NCBI GenBank assembly: GCA_000310025.1
Contig: FN649739.1
Location: 796,550 to 860,549 of the forward strand
Length of the DNA: 64,000 bases
Source of the DNA: Ectocarpus siliculosus
Lineage: Eukaryota > Sar > Phaeophyceae > Ectocarpales > Ectocarpaceae
Direction: 5' to 3'
Below the pieces are notes generated by a model. The model was not told the DNA's origin, searched no databases, and saw nothing but the letters and a program-made list of their open reading frames with translations. A program made the translations under genes and the position numbers. Below are positions 12,337-25,567 of this stretch, piece by piece; the stretch's first letter is position 1; each line of letters starts with the position of its first letter.

Positions 12337-13192
12337 TCAAGTTCTTTGCAACGCGCCCACGAGCGCGAAGAAAGCAACCACCATTATTGCCGCTCGGCCA
12401 ATGGACACCGGCCGCTTCCCGCTGCCCGCAGCACTCGTGTCGGAGGTGGAGGTGGTCATCGTCTCCGTGTGCTTGCAAGACAGGCTTGAGCAGGCCTGCT
12501 CGCTGGCAGCCTGGACGATACACTCCGAGTACGAAACGAACTTCGGGTTGGCCAGGCAGTCGTTTGGAGACAGCACGTCGAAGCAGCACGACGTCGCCGA
12601 AACCGCCGAGCAAGTGCCCGCGTATTCGTAGCTGCGCGGGCGAAGAGGGGCGCAGAGCACGCCACAGAAAGAACGACGGCAAAATGATGTCTTCGGTTTA
12701 CTTGATTGCGCGACGGTTATTATGTAGCAATCGCGGCGTGTAGACTAACGACCCGGCAGTGGGGATTGAATGGGGGAGAGGGCCGGCGGGTATATGGTCG
12801 AGAGGGGCCGAGTGCGGCCGTGCCTTTTTTCTTACCTCGCGAGGCACGACTCCCACTCCAACTGCTCCTCGCTGGTGGCTTCAAGGCGGCATTCCTATTC
12901 ACCGTCAGAGTCATTAACATCCGGAGCGGCACCAGTCACAAAAAAAATAGCCTATTCGCATAAGAAAAAAAGTTAGTTAATGAAATGTTTGGCGGGCGGG
13001 GTTAACCTTTTATTGCGTGTGTCGCGTCTTCTTGCCCAGCCGAAAGCTTGAGTGACTACAACTGGTGCAGTTGAAGAGACAAGAAGCAATCAATTGCACC
13101 TGACACTCTCTATCCGCCGCACAGGCATCCGCCGCATCCTCGCATCCTGCAAGCGAGTGGGCAAGAGAGCGCGCGTGAGAAAATAGACTACT
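12337..13192 (-). CDS. Family member F: divergent Cys-rich protein with C-terminal hydrophobic tail (partial model)
   Basis: The last exon, 12337-12631, follows the acceptor CCCGCGCAG. It encodes the second half of a family-type head (CSAVSATSCCFDVLSPNDC, then SYSECIVQAA, then CSSLSC), a short Thr/Ser linker (TETMTTSTSDTSAAGSG) and a hydrophobic end (AIMVVAFFALVGAL) before TGA. A candidate upstream exon begins after the acceptor CTTGCAG at about 13192. It encodes CEDAADACAADRECQ, the kind of Cys spacing expected for the first half of the head. I could not find a donor in matching phase joining the two, nor a signal-peptide exon, so the 5' part is unresolved and the gene may be broken. If real, the head is split by an intron absent from members A-E. 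Confidence 0.5.
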
Positions 13193-13744
13193 GGTGTCCG
13201 CAGCGAGCGCAAGAACAATGTTTTCGGCAAGTTTCACCTCTCGCCAGATACTTTAGCAGCAACTTTCGCAACTCCCTGCAGTCGATCGGCCGTCGAATGG
13301 TACAATGTCTAGAGCGAAGTGTAGCACGTTCGGTGTACATAGTAGACGAACTTTCTGGCCCGCCGATCCTTTCCGTCTGTGTGCGTATCTCGTTGCCGTG
13401 GCACTTTGCAGTACGGACTGAAATGCTATGTAGAGGCTCCTGTGCGGAGGATACATCGCGAATATAGTCTAGTCTTCTTCTGCGTCCCTCCACGGCGCCT
13501 ATTCTCAAGGATTTTGCCCAACAAGCAAGTTTTCGGGGGCGAGCATCCATTGCGCTCATCACCGTTTTAAAGCCAGCATTCATTTAGGAACAAAAACCAT
13601 GTCAAAGTGTCAGTCTCATCATAGGTTGACCGGTACTCTGCCATTTACTCCAGGCCACGATCTTCCTGCGGGCGTTAGATGTGCAACGTTTGAGACGGCG
13701 TCGGTCACTTTCACATATAAACACCAAAGTTTCCGACCAACGAC

Positions 13745-13850
13745 TTACCGGTGCAGATATAACCGTTTTCGCCAGGGAGGCAATCGCTGCAGATATCTTC
13801 CCCGGGGCAAGCTTCAAGACCGACAGAACAGCAGCCATTTCAGGGCATGA
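13745..13850 (-). pseudogene. Cys-rich exon-like fragment with an in-frame stop
   Basis: The minus strand reads GLEACPGEDICSDCLPGENG and YICTG up to a good donor (GTAAGT). This resembles the CxxCxPG modules that follow LRR domains in stramenopile receptors. A TGA lies directly upstream in the same frame, with no acceptor between, so as an exon it appears broken. It may be a downstream remnant of the LRR gene at 14.7-19.1 kb. Confidence 0.35.
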
Positions 13851-14734
13851 AGATAAGAACAAGATATCTTGCTGTGGCTGAAACGCCGCCACCACTTCTT
13901 CGTCGATCATGATCGGTGGTGCTTTGATTCCCTTGCATCCAACCCGCCAAGCAGAAGAGCCCACGGCATATTGCGTATTCTCTGCTTCCTACCATGTGAC
14001 TCTCTCTGCCCAATATTGAGCAGTTGCTAGCAGATCCATCCGCCATGTGTGTCACGTTCATTCATGCACATAACCGTGGGGGAGCTCAAATTGGAGGTAG
14101 CGGGGTGCACATTTGGTGTGATATTATTACCTCCAGGACTACCGTACATACGTAGAGGCAGGAGCTGCAGTCAAAAATGAGTATGTCGACAAACAGAGGC
14201 TACACATATTCACCACACGGCCGTGTACCCGTTGTGATGTATTTCGGATACATCTCCCTCCCGAACACATTTGGTGCAGTCAATTCGACAGGGAATCATG
14301 AAAGGTATGTAGTCACTCACAGCACACAGCGCTGCTGTCGAAACCTGCCGGGAGTAGCACATTGCTGACCGCCAAAGCAGGCGACCTGCGCATCGACAGA
14401 TGCATAGATTCAAACAGAGGTGGTGGATGGCGGTCTTGTCGACATGTGCGGTATGAGCGCGGTTGACAGCGAGCGGTGGCCCCACCCCAAACTCACTCTA
14501 CAAGTCCCCCCCTCAGTAATACGACGTCACTTTTGCCTGGATTGTCTTTGGGGATGGGTCGGTGAAAGGTGATGCGTGTCGCACTTGCTGGAGTTTGGCT
14601 CGTGCGACCACGACTGCAACAAAAACCAAGGTGGCACTGCAAATTGTTGGCGGGGTAGTGGGCTTGGATAAAAATTTCAATGAATTGCGACGATGAGGTA
14701 CCTACCAGCACGCCCATTCACGACCACAACTTAC

Positions 14735-17700
14735 CCCGCTGTCGAGGGAACACACTGAAGGACACCGTTGCCTTCCAAGCCCCTGGGCAGATCCAATTCA
14801 CAGCATAATAAGTTCGCATTTGGTTTGAGACAATACGGAGATGAAGGGGATGGATTAGAGTCATTCGAAGCCGTCGGGACAAGGGACTATTTTCACGGCA
14901 AGGACGTGAATGTCAATACTTCAGTGCACAACGTGTTCTCGGTGCTATCGTAGCTTCCAGTCAGTGGTAGCGTGGTCGCTTCCGTATTAAATCGGAAAGA
15001 TGTGCTCAACCTTTAGGGCACCTACGAAGAGAGGTGGTGTGCACATTACGAGCGACAAAGTAGTCGGCCTTCCCTCGTGGGCCCAACACATGGGAAGACG
15101 GTCCTCCTGCCGTTCCCCGCTACTGTAGTGAATTGACAATGAATCACCCTACGTTGCCAACACTGGTGCTGCACTATTTCCACCGGAAACCCCAAACCAT
15201 CTGCACACTCGGCAGGTCTCAACCGGGCCCTCACAGTGTTTTAAGCGCTGTGAGCCCGTCGAAAAGCCCCGCCTGCAAGGTCTCCAGCTGTGTGTTGGAA
15301 AGAGTTCTGCGTGGACGACACGGGGCGTGATGGAAAACGCTTTCAAGGCCCGCCTTTGGCATGTGCTGGGTCGCACATCATACGTCAAGTAGAAGGCCGT
15401 TCTTGCGAGAGAGCATGGAGAGCGTGAAATCCACGCGGTACCGACGCCAAATTGCAGAGAACGACCTGTGGTTGCTGTGTACGTGCGAAAAGGAGAACGA
15501 TATTGATCATAATGTCGCAATGGTCATAATATCGCAAACTTCAGCAAGAACGGCTTGAACATGATCCCATGTCTGAGCTCAACGCGTACGCCAAACCTTC
15601 GTCAACGAAAGCGGGCGAGCTGTGAGTACGATCACTCGTGTCCCACCATGACGAAAAGCCCCCTCAGCTACAACGGAAATTGGGTTCCTAACGGGTCGCC
15701 CACGGGTGCTCAAGGCTTGGCGATGTACTAAACCGAATGAAAATGCGAATGGATGGGAACGGATGAGGCGCACCACGTGTCCTACAACACTCGTACTCAA
15801 CAGTGTTTCAAGCGCTTCCAACCCAGCGAACGTCCCGGCCGTCAGTGTCGTTCCCAACGGGTTGTCCGAAAGGTACCTGGTAGATTGGAAAAGGGGGAAC
15901 CTTGTGAAAATATGTAGCCGGCGGTGAAATGTCGATATTCATCCTAAAGCGTGAAGGCGCACCATACTACTCGGATGCATGTATCACTTCGTGACCTCCA
16001 CACGTTGACGGATTCATCAACCGTCTAACGCATCTACCCAACGGCCGGCGTTCAGGTTGATTCCTTCGGAAAGATTCAACATAGGCCATTTTCGTGCTCA
16101 CTCTCACTCCATACCAAAAGAGAACGAAATACTCGAACATCCATCCTCACAGCTTCAAGAGTCCGGTAAGACCACCGAAAACGCCGAGCGGGAGGGAAGA
16201 GATGTCGTTCCCTGATAAATTCCTGTATGCCGAGGTTCCAGGGGAGAAAATTTGAACATGGGGCGGCGTCGGCGGGGTTCAACAAGATTGTAACAGATCG
16301 GCATGCAACCCTCTAAGACACTTGGGTATGATTTACCTTTTTTTGTTTACGCGCTTTCCAGGAGGTTGAACCAAGGAATCACGGTGAGAAGCAGAAAGGG
16401 TCACTCCGTCGACGACTATTGCACGTGGGACGCGAAGCCGCAAACACTTTCTTCGTTAGAGCGCGTTTGTTTGGTGATATTGGTTGCAGGTCGCGGCTTC
16501 TTGTTGGTATGACATACATGACCGAACAAATGTATAACACGAAGCGCATGCAAGAGCGAGTACCGGGTGGATGGCCGGATAGGTCACCATTCCGACGGCG
16601 TTATGGCTCCCTTGCCATCATGCCCAGATGCTCTTGGATCAGAAAAATGATCGTCTAAGTACCAGATTGTAGCGAGCCAACCCGTCGGACTTACGGACAA
16701 AACACCGAGGGAGTACCTCGTAAGCAACGCCAATTGAACCGTTAGCGCAACAAAAACAGCCTGAAAAAAAACGAGAATGTTCAACTACTTCGTCATGAAC
16801 TTCGTGGTTCGGCCCATTGAATTTCCGGAACAGCAAGTTCGTATGTATTGAGAAATCAACGTGCTCCACATGCGTTGGTGCTCACAATGTATTTAGTGAT
16901 TGCAGGGCCTCGTTGCCGAAAACAGCCAATGGCAGCGTCTCCAGGTTATTTCCTCGAACGTCGCTGGGTGGACGGCATGTTCAGGAAGGCACCCAAGGAC
17001 AACATCAAAGAAATATTGAAGGATAGTAACTTGGCTCATATATCCAACCTTGGTTGCAAGGAAGAATTCTTTCGGTCGGTGTAGGAAACGGAGAAACATG
17101 TCGAAAGACCTCTCCGACATCCGGAAAATGGAGGGCACATGACACATATGTCATGATGAATATGCACATGTCCAGCAATATAGCATCGTATGGATGCACC
17201 GCAGGCATACACCGGGCAAGAACTATACAAATTTAAGGTAGGAACCCTTAGATACGCCTAAGAGATCCCAACTCCCGAAAATTCATTCCGCAGGAAAGTG
17301 CAGCGCCTATCTGTACGCAGCAGTTTACTCTAGCTTGCCGTTTGTGTAGCATAAAAGGAGACGCCGCGATCAGTCCGGTACTCACAAGATTTGAAGATCC
17401 TGGAGAGTGTGCAGGACCGAAACATCTAGAGAGCTGAGTTTGTTGTTGTGGAGATATCTGCAACAAGCAGACACGGTGATAGGCACGGAAGGGTGTTCGG
17501 AGTATCTCCCTGCGACTGACGGACAGGGAAGGGGCGGGGCTATGTATTGTCCTGGAGGTGAGGTTAGGAAGGTTGAACAACATGACGGAACTTGGCATAG
17601 GCTGAGCAGTTATGCAGCATTTCGAGCGGGAACACTCTCGGGGAGGTGCTTCACAAGGACAGATATGGACGAAGGAACCCGGAGGATGGTGAAACATTCC

Positions 17701-19081
17701 GGCACATTGTTGGGAGGGTATGCATTTGGTACTCGACATGACTCTGTAAGTGCGGACGAAGGAGGCACGTCGTGGCGGTGGTTCGTGGCAATGCTCCAGA
17801 AATTGGTTGATTCATGTGCATGCCTCGGTGCTCATTTTCCGTGTCATCGGCAGATACCTGAATCATGGTTCCTTGTCTATAGGTGGGAGAGTTGTACATG
17901 AGTTCCGCGACAAGGAAAAGGTTGGTGATCCCACGGAAAGTGTTTGTCAATGAACCGAACAATGCGATGACCCTTGCCACCGCAAACCCATTCTACGAAC
18001 TGGGCTCCAACACGGTCGCTTGTGCTGGAATCTCATTCACTGCTGTGGTACCGCTTGCGCCCCACTCACAAATGCTGAAGAGCCACGACATCGTCCAAAA
18101 TGCCGACCTCGAGCTGATCCAGCTGGCTTCCGTTGATCCAGCTACAGGGCAAAAACAGCAGGGCAGCATAAATTAAATTGGAGCTTGCACAACATGGATC
18201 TATGTCCTACAGTTGACATGCCGGGATCGATACGCAACATACTTTCCGTTCAACCTTGCAGCTTCGAGACAGCCTCCAGCTCTGTAGTCCGAAACTAGGA
18301 GAAGCGGGAAGGGCAGTGCATGGGGGGGCGCCTTTGCCCCAACGAATACAGAGGGAGCAGGGGAGAAGCCAATGGAATACATATGAGAACGGAAAGTGTT
18401 GCAATACGCACAGGCGTGTGAGGGATTGTAGCCCATGGAACAGCCCCGCCGGTAGGACTGTAAAAGGATTATTTCCTATGTACAAGGCCTCCAGCGCTCC
18501 AAGATCCTCGAACACGTCAGCTGGCAAAGTTGTCAGAGAATTATCTGTTAAGTATCTGCCATCGAGAGCGACAAGCGACGAGCGAGAGGCGAGCGTGACG
18601 ACGAACAAAGCACGAAAAACGACGTGGGAGGACGCTTGAGACTCTATTCCACTTTCTGCAATGTCGGCCACAGGGTTCAAGGCTAGCTATGGATAGTGGG
18701 TGCACGATGTTCATAGCCTATGCAAGCTCGAAACCTTTACGTGTTCACGAGTATCCGAATATCACGGCTTTTATTCCTACCCGGGGGCTGCTGGCATGGC
18801 CACATCAAGATCGAAACGCTCTTCATCAGAACGGCGTTCACAGTCGCTTCGCCTTGCACAGAGGGTCGATATCTCTGATTCCTAATATCTATTCGTTCTG
18901 TGTTTTCCCTTCGTGGCTGCTACCGTCAAATACGACACACCTTTCGCCACAGATTATCCAATATCATCCCGGCAGCGCAGGTTTCACTTACATGATTTTG
19001 ATCGAGTCTCTGCCAGCATTGTCGAAGCACGAACCGATGTCCACGCTGTCGGCGTCGGTTAGTCCACAGTTGGAGAGGTTA
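14735..19081 (-). CDS. Leucine-rich-repeat gene made of phase-2 cassette exons (start and end not found)
   Basis: Nine minus-strand exons have agreeing phases (each starts with 1 nt and ends with 2 nt of a codon): 19081-18992, 18555-18412, 18141-18070, 17457-17386, 16963-16886, 16222-16151, 15876-15802, 15306-15235 and 14782-14735. They encode, in order, NLSNCGLTDADSVDIGSC; a double LRR (YLTDNSLTTLPADVFEDL); single LRRs such as WINGSQLDQLEVGILDD, YLHNNKLSSLDVSVLHTL, NLSGNDISSLPLGVFGGL and TLSNTQLETLQAGLFDGL; and a cap GLEGNGVLQCVPSTAG. Five of the exons are exactly 72 nt and others 75, 78, 90 or 144 nt, so all but the cap (48 nt) span whole repeats. Donors are mostly GTGAG-type. LRRs bind protein or glycan ligands; in brown algae such cassettes occur in candidate immune receptors. 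No signal peptide, GTPase or kinase domain was found here. A degenerate LRR near 16.66-16.75 kb and the broken Cys exon at 13.8 kb suggest a decaying or partial gene. Confidence 0.6.
16660..16746 (-). pseudogene. Degenerate LRR cassette exon
   Basis: The minus strand reads NGSIGVAYEVL, then F, then KSDGLARYNL, which retains LRR spacing and a GLxxYNL end like its neighbours. A stop codon lies just upstream in frame, and the position of the expected donor lacks a usable GT in the right phase. It lies between two intact cassette exons (16963-16886 and 16222-16151). Confidence 0.35.
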
Positions 19082-22000
19082 CTGCCAGCCGGGACAGCCG
19101 AGCGAGGGATAGTTAGAGGCGAGAACTTTTCCGGACGGCTGAAATAGTATTCACACCCCCAAAACTGTACCTCCATGTCAAGCGTCTTCAACGCTTTGCT
19201 TGAATTTTTGGGAAAGACTCGGGGGGTGACTTCCTCAGAATCACTCCGCTTGTACCTTGTATCACGGAGACACGATCTGCATACCTACACTGTCCGCCCG
19301 TACGTGCAGAATGGCTGAGTGAGCCGTTTTTCATTTTATCGGGCCGTTCCGTACCGACGAACGTTCTCGTGCTGAAGGCTCCAGGCATCACACCCGGGGT
19401 ATCGTGTCGTGGCCGACAGGCTCATACTTTCCAGCGCGCACAAGCACTTGAACGTTGGCACTGATTCGAGTACGACCCAGCGGAAGCTATCACGGCGGAA
19501 TGGTACGATGACCTCCGAGTGAAACCGTCATTGCCGGGGCTAGGCATCGCTTAGGTCCTTAGCCAGCTAATCCGAACTTCGAAAAGGGTCGGAGATCCCC
19601 TTCGGAATTGATCGTATGCATGTTTTCCCGCCAAGACCGTCTGAGAAGAGACAGAGAATGTTGGCAACGTCGAGCGCTCACATGGTAGTCACGTCCGCCC
19701 CGCACTTGAACTGCCTTCCGCTAGAAGTGGAATCCATGCACGTGTTAATACCTGAAAGAGAGGATAATTGTCGGCGGGGCGTCAGCAACCGAGGTGAACT
19801 GTTCCTTTCGTTTGAATCCGGAAGGTGGTTTCCGGACGACCTGGGTTGGTGCATGCTGCGCTTAGGGAGATCAATATTCACCGCGGAGCGCTTGACCTCG
19901 GCGGACGAAGTCACTCAATCGACAAACATGGTCCGGAGTAGGTACTGATGCCCGCCTCCCGTGGGGCAGAGAAATATGCACCAGGACGTCAACGCAGTCA
20001 ACTTTGACAGCACACGTCGTACTTTGTCGATCAAGCAGTTGAAAATCAGATGAAACGACAGTAGCGTTTCCGACGGGTGTCGAAACCCGATTCTGCAGTC
20101 CATTCCTCCTATGCCTCATTAACAACACATCGTCACCGCTTGCCAGAAATATACAACTTGAAGCCATCAACATGTGCGTCTTTGGGCTGTGGACAAGAGG
20201 TTGTTCTCTTACCGTTTGCTGCCCCCGCGGCAAGAAGTGCCACCAGCGCGACGTGCCTTTTGCAGCTGCCGTAGCACGAGGTGCGGTGCTGGGTGAAGAA
20301 CGTAAGCGGGTGACGAGGCGGTATCATTGTAGCTGTATTCACAGGCAGGGACAAATTCAGACACCAGGATTCGTGGATTCAACCCGCGAAAGCATGGAAG
20401 CACTTTCAACTTTCAACTGATGGACTTCACCGCTCATCCTTCACCAGAATCGTGCATCACCGTGGAATGCTCGAGCTTGACGTTTGATGAGGGAATGCCA
20501 TTTCTATGGCCGAATGCTGTGAGTGGTGGTGCGAGGCGCGTTGGTTCGTCCAGATGTCGACTATTGACCTACCACACGAGAGAGATACGCTGCCCGGCTA
20601 TGTATGCTGTCGATAGGCAGCTTGAGAGGGTAGAGTGGCGTAGGTTGCGCATCACTTCACGTATCGAGGGCACAGTCAGCGGCATTTCAGCCAGCCGGAG
20701 GCAGACTGAATCAATAATCATTCAACAGCGATGTTCCTGCATCTATTCCGACGGTGGCTTGCTGCAGCTGCGAGCAGCTATGCCCGAACACCCACAACGA
20801 CCGCTCAGGCAAATTATTGTAGAGTGTAAGTTCCTCTCATGTGTTGGTGAGGGCAAAGAAATAACTCCGAAGAAGAAAAAGTATCCACGAAGCCCACTCT
20901 CGCCGTCACAAGAGAGCGTCAACCTCCCTGTCTGTTGCTTTACTGCCAGTCGACCTTTTTACTGCGTAAATTTCGGTCAACTTTAACTTTGCGCCCCCAC
21001 GATGACTGATTGCCGTTCGTTACAACGACCGTGTCCTCTCCATCCTCAAATGGGCAGAAAAACGAGGGAACCCATGATGCGGGTGAAATAATCGGTAGAA
21101 GAACCAATTTTTTCTTGAGGGGCCACTAGAGAAAAACTATCTGGTATACACTAGCAAACGCAAGCTTTAAAGTAGAACTAGCTGTTATTGTGCCAGTCAG
21201 ACCACGAGATCGTTGCACCTGCGTATGGTGATGACTGCAACAATAATAGTGCCACGATCACCCCTCAGGTATCTCCATCATGAGGCAAGCGCATACTCTC
21301 AGGTGTTGACAGGCAAAGAGACAAAAAGATTCCATGAAGCAGTTGATGTGAGGGAACGAGCAGTGAACCAAACAACATCCAACCGCGAACATTTTCGAAA
21401 TGTTTCTGCTGTGGACTACTGTAGTGATGGACCTGAAAATAATGACCCTTCTTCGGCGTTGTTCGGGCCAAAGAACGCGACGCTACTGCTGTACCTCAGT
21501 CGCGAAGCAGCTGACAAACTTTCTGAGTGTGAAATACATAAGAGGGTTCAATTGTTTGATGAGAACAAGATCCTGCCCAAGTACAACCAATCGATACGAA
21601 CGGCGGGAAGTTCGGTTTGATTACGTCGAGATGATTGAACACCGACGACGCAACCAAGGATACCGCAGCATGCACCAACCGGGCTCAAACTTCGGAAGGT
21701 CGAGTGCATGTCTACAGTGGCCAGTGGGATGACGTCTCTCGCCGCCGGAGTTCCGCTCAAACTGGCTTGGGTGGTTTAGAGCTTCCGACACTAAGGTTGA
21801 TGATCCATGGTCTAACACAGCAGCAGGGGCCATCCGTCCTATTGCTGTACATACATGCATAGGCGTGCGGACGCTCGGTAATGTACATTAGCGATACATT
21901 GACTACGAGACCTTGAGACCGGGTTTGTTTGTGAGGTGTTTGCACTTAAACCGTGTGGCTTCCAGTACCCTCGAATGTACTTCCGGCAGAGGCAAATGAC

Positions 22001-22310
22001 GGGCGTACAACGGGTGCACACTGTTTGGGGGCTCTCCGATCACTCGCGACTTCCGTCATTCGCTTTTGTCTGATGATTCGACACTCACATGGATATTAGA
22101 ATTGGTGAATATAGGCGCCATAGGGTGGTTTGAGGTGTAGCGGGAACCCGATAACTCCCGGACACTCCCGCGGTGCGTCCCGCCGTGCTTTGCCTAGCGT
22201 TGTGACGCAACCACGGAGAGGCATCACTTGCTCTGATTTTCTGTCGTCGTGGTGTGATTACGCCGAAAAGTAAGGCCGAAGGGCAACATCTGATCTGTGG
22301 TTCTATTTTT
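19082..22310. other. Interval upstream of the LRR exons, no supported gene
   Basis: This would contain the 5' part of the LRR gene if it is complete. A weak minus-strand exon candidate (19751-19682, INTCMDSTSSGRQFKCGADV, acceptor TTTCAG, donor GTGAGC) is seen, but its phase cannot be tied to a neighbour. Plus-strand frames at 20420-20986 (188 codons) and 21213-21620 (135 codons) have no recognisable domain. Confidence 0.4.
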
Positions 22311-23580
22311 TTGGTTCTGGACGCTGATTGGCCTATCTGTCGCTGACACTCTGTCGGTCTCTCTCTTTCTCTCTCTCGTCGCCTCCAGCATCGGCCACGA
22401 CGCGCTTTGTACCAATACAAATGCTGGTACACATGAGAGGGTTCATGACCTGAGAGGGTTTTTGATTCATTTCGAAGCTCGTACGCTCAAATTGTGTGAG
22501 CGCACACGTCACCGGAAACTACTACTGCATAGTTTTCATGAGCGGGTGGGTGGTGGGGGCAGTAGACTACATATGCATACACATACATAATAGATAACAT
22601 GCGTTGCACTTTACATAAACTACTACGTTGTCGAACTAGAGAAATTTCTGCTTGAGAACTACAATCACGTCATCAGCGGATGGTGTCCGGCTCAAATGAC
22701 AATAGAAGAGTGCAATTCATCTATGGCCCAGATCCGAACGGAAAAGGGACAAGATGATGGGGCATCCTGCGCTTCATATTTTACCCGAGTCCCTCTCATT
22801 GCTTCGGCTGAGAGGGAACCATCAGGGCTCGACTACAGCAGCACCACATGACACAACCAGATAGATACTGTAACACATCCTTCGCAGTATATATGCAGTA
22901 CAGAAGTATTCACTGTGGTGTTTAGTATAGATTGGGCTTCGAAACGATTCAAGTGCTAAGCTACTGTACCAAGATGTAGCTCCATCCGCGAGATTCCTCC
23001 GTGGGCATCCACAACATATTCCTAGCGCCCAACCACGAATCGTCGTTTACGGTTCCCCATTTGCTCCATTTGTCTTACAACCAAACCATGGTTCTCAAAA
23101 CAAGCTCACACACAACAATAGTCTACATATTGAATAACAAGTCATTTTACCTTCAAACAGTGATATGGAGCCCAAGGGCCTCTGTCCAACAAACCCGCCA
23201 ACTCCCACTCCCACCGGCTGCGTAGAACGTTTTGTTACACGTGCAACTCCGGAAAACCTGCATCCCAAGGGAGCAGGGGTAAAGGCGGGCCCGATCACAC
23301 CAAGGAGGCTGGACGCCGATCACGTACTCGTACAACGGGAAGGAATCTCTGACATATCGAAACAAAACATACTAACGCTGTAACGCATGGGTCACACTCC
23401 AGTAGCGCGTAGCCAAGCCCGATGCTAATCTGCGGTCGAGAACCCATCCCAGAGGGCCCTTCAGCAAAATCTGCTCACTACTGTACACCCTCGAACCCTC
23501 AACCAAAGTCCCGATTCCCACTAAACTAACATCGGAACACGACAATGCACACGCGCCAGCAACAATCCTACAAAGCTCCA

Positions 23581-25567
23581 TTACACAACCACGGCGGCGG
23601 CCGAGAACGCGAGCAGGCCTGCCACAACGCCTCCCACAGTGGTGACGCTCGACGACAGGAGGCCGCGTCCCCCCGATGTCGTGTCGGTGGCGTCACCGTC
23701 TTCGCCCTCGCCGACGGCGGTCGGGGCCGCGCTAGTGTCCACCCCACCCGCAGCACTGGTGGGCGCCTCGGTCTCGTCAGCTCCGGAAGCGGTAGGGGCG
23801 GAACCTCCGCCGGCTTCGCCGGTGGCGGGGGAGGGGGTGACGTCCAAATCGCGGTCGCCGTCGCCGGTGGCCGTTGGCGCCATCGTCTCACTCTCGCCGG
23901 CCATCGAAGTAGTCGTAGTAGTAGCGGACGGCATAGCAGCACCAGCAGAAGAAGAAGGGGCGGTTGTGATGTCCAACGCGCGGTCGCCGTCTGCGGAACT
24001 CGGGGCCATGGTCTCATCTCCGCCGGCCGAAGTCGTAGAAGCAGTCGGCGCGGGCGACATGCCGCCGTCGGTGGCGGAGGGCGCCATGGTGTCACCTACG
24101 CCGGCAGAAGTCGTGGTAGCAGTCGGCGCGCGCTCCACGCCGCCGTCTGCGGAACTCGGGGCCATAGTGTCATCTACGCCGGCAGAAGTCGTGGAAGCAG
24201 TCGGCGCGGGCGACATGCCACCGTCGGTGGCGGAGGGCGCCATGGTGTCATCTACGCCGGCAGAAGTCGTAGCAGCAGTCGGCGCGGCGGGCGCCGCGGT
24301 CTCAGCCCCGCCGCCACCGCCGGCGACAGGCGTGTCCGTCCCGGAAGCGGCCGGGGCCGGGGCCGGGGTCGTGTCGCCGCCGTTGGTGGTGTCGCCGTTG
24401 CATGTCCAGCCCCCGTCGCATGCCTCTGTCGGGTCGTAGAGGCACTCGAAGAACTCGAAGGTAACCGGGTCGCTCACGCAGTCGATGCCGGAGACCTCGT
24501 TCAAGCAGCATGCCTGCTGCTCCACGTACTCGCAGGAACCGAACTCGGCGCCGATGCCCGCCAAGCAGTCCAGGAAAGAATCGCCCGAGGTGAAGGAGGT
24601 GCACTCGAGGCAGACGTCGCTCTCAACTGAGAGACAGGTTGTTGGCGGGGGGGAATTCGACAAGGCAGGGTTCAACATACTACTACTGCTACAACAGCTG
24701 TTGCGTTGGAAGAAACGGCTCTTCGGTGCTGCTGACACTCTTACACCTGTCTTGTTCACCTTGCGTCATGAACTCTTTATCTCCAGCGCTTGCAAGGGGT
24801 GTGACAAGAGCCATGTTCTGTTCGAGGCTCTTCTACATAACCTAAAACGCAACTTGGAGAAATCTGACGCCGAGGCCGAATAAACGTACGTCCCGAAGGA
24901 GGACCACTACATTTAAGAGGCGACACACCTCGAAGAAGCTCGATTTTTCACGCTCTTTCGAACACCCGGCAGGAGGGGGTGAGCGCTTCTCGTTCGGGTC
25001 CCGCGCGACCAGGCTTTACCCTCCCCTGGGGGGTTACGAGTGGCGTTTTCCAATCCAAACGCTACAAACTCCTATTTACTAACACACACCGCATTGATAG
25101 GGTGCATATCTGCTACGCAACTGCGATCTTGCTAAACCGGACGTCTAAACAATGTGCGACGCGACATGGCCATGCATTCCCAAAGCAAAGCGAGAAGGTC
25201 GTGTGTTCGCAAAAAATATTGAACTCGACGCTGGCGGGCTGCACCAGTAGTGCTTCATACCAAGTTATTTTCTGCACCAAGCAATGCTCTCCGTGCACAC
25301 CCATTCGTTTGAAGGGGTGGGTGGGTACGTCGGCGTGATTCCAACACCGTTTGGAGCACTGGGGGGCGGTCAATGTTCAACCCCCATTCCATCTGATCGA
25401 AAACAAACAAAACTCATCGTGCCCGAGTTTCGCAAGTTGCACTCACCGCATGCCTGTGAGGTTCCCGTGCAGTCTCTCTGCGCGTCGGCGTACAGCACGA
25501 CCACGGTAGCAGCTACCAGGAGGTAGAGCGACGCGAGGCGAGGGGGGGCTGCTGGAGTGCGTGCCAT
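23581..25567 (-). CDS. Family member C: secreted Cys-rich head (B-like) with T/A/P stalk and GPI-type tail
   Basis: Exon 1 is 25567-25447 and exon 2 is 24626-23581. The donor GTGAGT and acceptor TCTCTCAG join in frame to give 388 residues. The signal peptide (MARTPAAPPRLASLYLLVAA) ends ADAQ. The head carries VCLEC, FLDC, CEYVEQQACCLNE and GIDCVSD and is closest to member B, as are the signal peptide and the intron. The stalk has units of about 26 residues (DTMAPSATDGGMSPAPTAST and variants), then GDRALDITTAPSSSAGAA and DTTSGGRGLL. The end is hydrophobic (GGVVAGLLAFSAAAVVV) with no cytoplasmic tail, indicating a GPI signal. From the start of the stalk to the stop and beyond, it is almost identical to member D. 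The likely place is the cell surface; the biochemical role is unknown. Confidence 0.85.
23975..24300 (-). repeat. Coding 78-bp minisatellite in the stalk of member C
   Basis: Four imperfect units encode (G/V)DDTMAPSATDGGM-type blocks followed by APTA(S/T)TTSAG. The same unit is present in member D with one more copy. Confidence 0.8.

Noticed and set aside
20420-20986. 188-codon plus-strand frame
   Set aside because: No recognisable domain, no signal or splice partner, and no duplication in the window; cannot be told from chance.
23545-24630. 361-codon Arg/Gly/Ser-rich plus-strand frame (also 30769-31797)
   Set aside because: Another frame across the 78-bp repeats. Composition follows the repeat and GC content, with no domain.
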